This document shows positions 62,286-64,000 of a stretch of 64,000 nt of DNA, in pieces. The DNA is from Hymenobacter cheonanensis (lineage in GTDB: Bacteria > Bacteroidota > Bacteroidia > Cytophagales > Hymenobacteraceae), in assembly GCF_030581075.1 (NCBI RefSeq), contig NZ_JAUQSW010000002.1, positions 372,001-436,000 of the forward strand. The letters run 5' to 3'. The notes under the pieces are model-generated. The model saw nothing but the letters and a program-made list of their open reading frames with translations, searched no databases and was not told the DNA's origin. Position numbers and translations under genes: made by a program. Numbering within the stretch: the first letter of the stretch is position 1; each line of letters starts with the position of its first letter.

Positions 62286-62393
62286 ATGTGGTACCTGTTT
62301 TTTGCCCTCATCGCGGCTACTGCTTTCCTGGCTATTGATACGGCCCGCCGCGTGCGCAACATGGTAAGCCCCGAGCCGGTAATGGCCCGCTAA
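62286..62393 (+). CDS. 35-residue membrane peptide
   Basis: ATG at 62286 to TAA at 62391-62393 codes for MWYLFFALIAATAFLAIDTA followed by RRVRNMVSPEPVMAR. It has one N-terminal hydrophobic helix and a basic tail, as in small regulatory membrane peptides. It lies between two terminators, so it is its own transcription unit. Not in any family I know. It could still be a chance ORF. Confidence 0.5.
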   Translation: MWYLFFALIAATAFLAIDTARRVRNMVSPEPVMAR

Positions 62394-62417
62394 GCGCCTT
62401 GTTCTCAAGCCTTGGAA

Positions 62418-62453
62418 AACAGAAAAAGCAGCCTCGCGGCTGCTTTTTCTGTT
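62418..62453. terminator. Bidirectional terminator
   Basis: A 16-bp stem AACAGAAAAAGCAGCC / GGCTGCTTTTTCTGTT, loop TCGC, whose A/T part supplies the U-tract. It separates the 35-codon ORF from the convergent cargo gene. Confidence 0.9.
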
Positions 62454-62491
62454 GGGGGCACCTGCGGGTGGGCTAGCCCCACCCTGCAGCC

Positions 62492-62872
62492 TTAGCGAAT
62501 AACAAGCTTGCAGAGCTGGCTCGAATTGTCGGCCTCCAGCTTTACGTAATACAGGCCATTAGCGAAACGGCTTAAATCCAGCGTTTTGGTGAAGCGCTCG
62601 TTCAGCTCAGTCAGGGTTTCGTGGTACATCACGGTGCCAATAACGTTGAGCACGCTTACCTCTACCCGGCGGCCTTCGAGGCCACTAATGGTGAGGTGCA
62701 CGATGCCGGTGCTCGGGTTAGGGTACACCACCAGGGCCTTGTCGTCAAGGGTGGGGCGCACAATCGTTTGATGAGAGCCGCTGATAGTAGCCGCACGAGC
62801 CGGTACTAGGCCACCAATGCAAGCGCCAACGCTAGCGAGCCAGAGTAATCCAAATAGTAAGGGTTGTTTCAT
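62492..62872 (-). CDS. Small secreted protein consisting of a T9SS sorting domain
   Basis: 126 residues: a signal peptide (MKQPLLFGLLWLASVGACIG), a short spacer and a complete T9SS type A sorting domain (VVYPNPSTGIVHLTISGLEG, VSVLNVIGTVMYHETL and FANGLYYVKLEADNSSQ), with no other domain. So the cargo itself is missing or only ~30 residues long. ATG 62872 gives the signal peptide; the longer frame to 62944 adds unlike sequence. A perfect -7 box TAATTTTG is at 62942-62949. Confidence 0.78.
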   Translation of the reverse strand: MKQPLLFGLLWLASVGACIGGLVPARAATISGSHQTIVRPTLDDKALVVYPNPSTGIVHLTISGLEGRRVEVSVLNVIGTVMYHETLTELNERFTKTLDLSRFANGLYYVKLEADNSSQLCKLVIR

Positions 62873-62941
62873 AATATAGTCAACCAGAACACAGTAGCCG
62901 GGTGGGATGAAAGTTAACGACGAACTTGCCTTTTGGTTTCG

Positions 62942-62949
62942 CAAAATTA
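62942..62949 (-). promoter_or_regulatory. Perfect -7 box (TAATTTTG) of the short T9SS cargo gene
   Basis: Exact TAnnTTTG on the minus strand, 69 nt before ATG 62872. Confidence 0.65.
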
Positions 62950-63011
62950 CGAACCCTAGCTTATTACTATACGCTTAATTATTCGCAGCCGGATTTTTGG
63001 CCGGTTAAATC

Positions 63012-64000
63012 GTGGATTTACTCGATAAAAATAAGTTGCCCGCCCTCGTGCTGGGCGGTGGGCTGGCGGGCCTGGCCGCCGCCCTCGACCTGGCCGGGCG
63101 CGGCCACCGCGTGGTGGTGGTAGAGCGGCGGCGCTATCCCTTCCACCGGGTGTGCGGCGAGTACGTGAGCAACGAGGTGCTGCCCTACCTGCGCCGGCTG
63201 GGGGCCGACCCCGCGGCGCTGGCCCCGGCGGCCATCGGGCAGTTTCGGCTGTCGTCGCCGGCCGGGCGCCTGCTGGCTAGCCCCCTCGACCTGGGCGGCT
63301 TTGGGGTGAGCCGCTACGCGCTCGACGATTTTTTGTACCAGCGGGCGGTGGCGGCGGGCGTGGAATTTATTTTTGCCACCGTGGCCGACGTGGCCTTCGA
63401 GGCCGCCGCCGACCGCCACCTGGTGACGCTAGCCGACGGCCGCCAGCTGGCAGCTAGCCTCGTGCTGGGCACTTACGGCAAGCGCAGCGCCTTGGACCGG
63501 CAGCTGGGCCGCTCGTTTTTTAGCCAGCGCTCGCCCTACCTGGGCGTGAAATACCACCTGCGGTTGCCGGGCTTTGCGCGCGATGTGATTGAGCTGCACA
63601 ATTTTCGGGATGGCTACGCGGGCATTTCGGCCATTGAGGACGACAAGCTGTGCTTCTGCTACCTCACCACGCGCGCCAACCTCAAGGCGGGCGGCGGCAC
63701 GATTGCCGCGCTCGAAGGCGAGGTGCTGGCCCGCAACCCGCGCCTGGCCGCCATCCTGGCCCACGCCGAGCGCCTCTACGCCCAGCCCGAGGTTATCAAT
63801 GAGATTTCCTTCGCCCCCAAGCTACCCGTAGAGCAGCACCTGCTGATGGTGGGCGACGCGGCCGGCCTCATTACGCCGCTCTGCGGCAACGGCATGGCGA
63901 TGGCCCTGCACGGCGCGGCGCTGGCCGTGCCGCTGGCCAGCCGGTTTTTGCGCGGCGAGCTGCCCCGCCCGGCGCTGGAGGCGGCGTATGCGGAAGGCTG
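63012..64000 (+). CDS. FAD-dependent oxidoreductase, geranylgeranyl-reductase-like (3' end cut)
   Basis: 329 codons from GTG 63012 to the window end. The FAD fold is PALVLGGGLAGLAAALDLAG, followed by VVVERRRYPFHRVCGEYVSN, FGVSRYALDDFLYQRAV, YLGVKYHLRLPGFARDVIEL with HNFRDGYAGISAIEDDKLCF, and the second FAD motif LLMVGDAAGLITPLCGNGMA. These match the GGR-like flavoenzymes that in many Bacteroidota sit beside a type III polyketide synthase and methyltransferase, a pigment-type cluster. That neighbour would lie downstream, outside the window. No ATG start is available. Confidence 0.82.
   Translation, partial: MDLLDKNKLPALVLGGGLAGLAAALDLAGRGHRVVVVERRRYPFHRVCGEYVSNEVLPYLRRLGADPAALAPAAIGQFRLSSPAGRLLASPLDLGGFGVSRYALDDFLYQRAVAAGVEFIFATVADVAFEAAADRHLVTLADGRQLAASLVLGTYGKRSALDRQLGRSFFSQRSPYLGVKYHLRLPGFARDVIELHNFRDGYAGISAIEDDKLCFCYLTTRANLKAGGGTIAALEGEVLARNPRLAAILAHAERLYAQPEVINEISFAPKLPVEQHLLMVGDAAGLITPLCGNGMAMALHGAALAVPLASRFLRGELPRPALEAAYAEG

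Noticed and set aside
62166..62408. 80-codon minus-strand ORF
   Set aside because: Crosses the terminator after the sigma-54 activator and lies antisense to the 35-codon ORF; composition is unlike a protein.

Overview
The window looks like a high-GC member of the Bacteroidota, most probably Hymenobacter or a close relative in the Hymenobacteraceae. The grounds are: type IX secretion (T9SS) parts (PorP/SprF, a GldJ-type lipoprotein) and several T9SS cargo proteins with C-terminal sorting domains; Bacteroidota -7 boxes (TAnnTTTG) in front of many genes; few Shine-Dalgarno sites; a carotenoid lycopene cyclase; a DUF1800/DUF1501 pair. I see no rRNA, tRNA, prophage, IS transposase or CRISPR array. 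Two genes run off the window: a cyclic-nucleotide-binding protein at 1-257 and an FAD reductase at 63012-64000.

Layout. 0.3-2.7 kb: a compact McrB/McrC restriction pair. 2.8-6.0 kb: a lipoprotein, an ECF sigma factor beside a membrane protein that joins an anti-sigma-like N-terminus to a trypsin-like periplasmic protease, and a glycosyltransferase. 6.1-10 kb: DUF1800 plus DUF1501 (T9SS cargo) with a 37-bp inverted repeat between them. 10-14.6 kb: rlpA, a DUF72 protein, a DUF1345 protein, pncB. 14.6-28.5 kb: a long minus-strand nucleotide block running pyrF, small ORF, pyrE, purL, purQ (fused to a DUF559 nuclease), purC-purE fusion, purD, purN, purF, small ORF, purM, small ORF. 28.5-36 kb: a candidate small RNA, S1/P1 nuclease, OprB-type porin, mgtE, an M13 peptidase, small membrane and lipoproteins, a GNAT. 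36-47.4 kb: secreted and membrane proteins, katG, ettA, DUF349, DUF2795. 47.4-51 kb: an orphan ABC ATPase, a Cys/Gly-tailed TIGR04222-like membrane protein, crtY. 51-55.7 kb: OmpA/PD40 protein, porP/sprF, gldJ. 55.8-64 kb: comF, a CMD-family protein, exonuclease III, a large T9SS cargo protein, a sigma-54 activator, a 35-aa membrane peptide, a small T9SS cargo protein and the FAD reductase.

How it fits together. The minus-strand block makes IMP and UMP precursors from PRPP, and several of its gene junctions hold a different palindromic repeat lying directly against the next start codon. One such repeat is present as a 48/50-identical inverted pair that frames a DUF559 nuclease segment, which has become the in-frame C-terminus of PurQ. 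The block begins with a promoter, an 84-codon ORF with T-rich stretches and a strong terminator in front of pyrF, the layout of a leader-peptide attenuator. Elsewhere at least ten genes have the -7 box only 3-6 nt before the start codon, which points to leaderless or nearly leaderless mRNAs. The T9SS genes at 51-55.6 kb would serve the cargo proteins at 8.0, 36.4, 58.3 and 62.5 kb.
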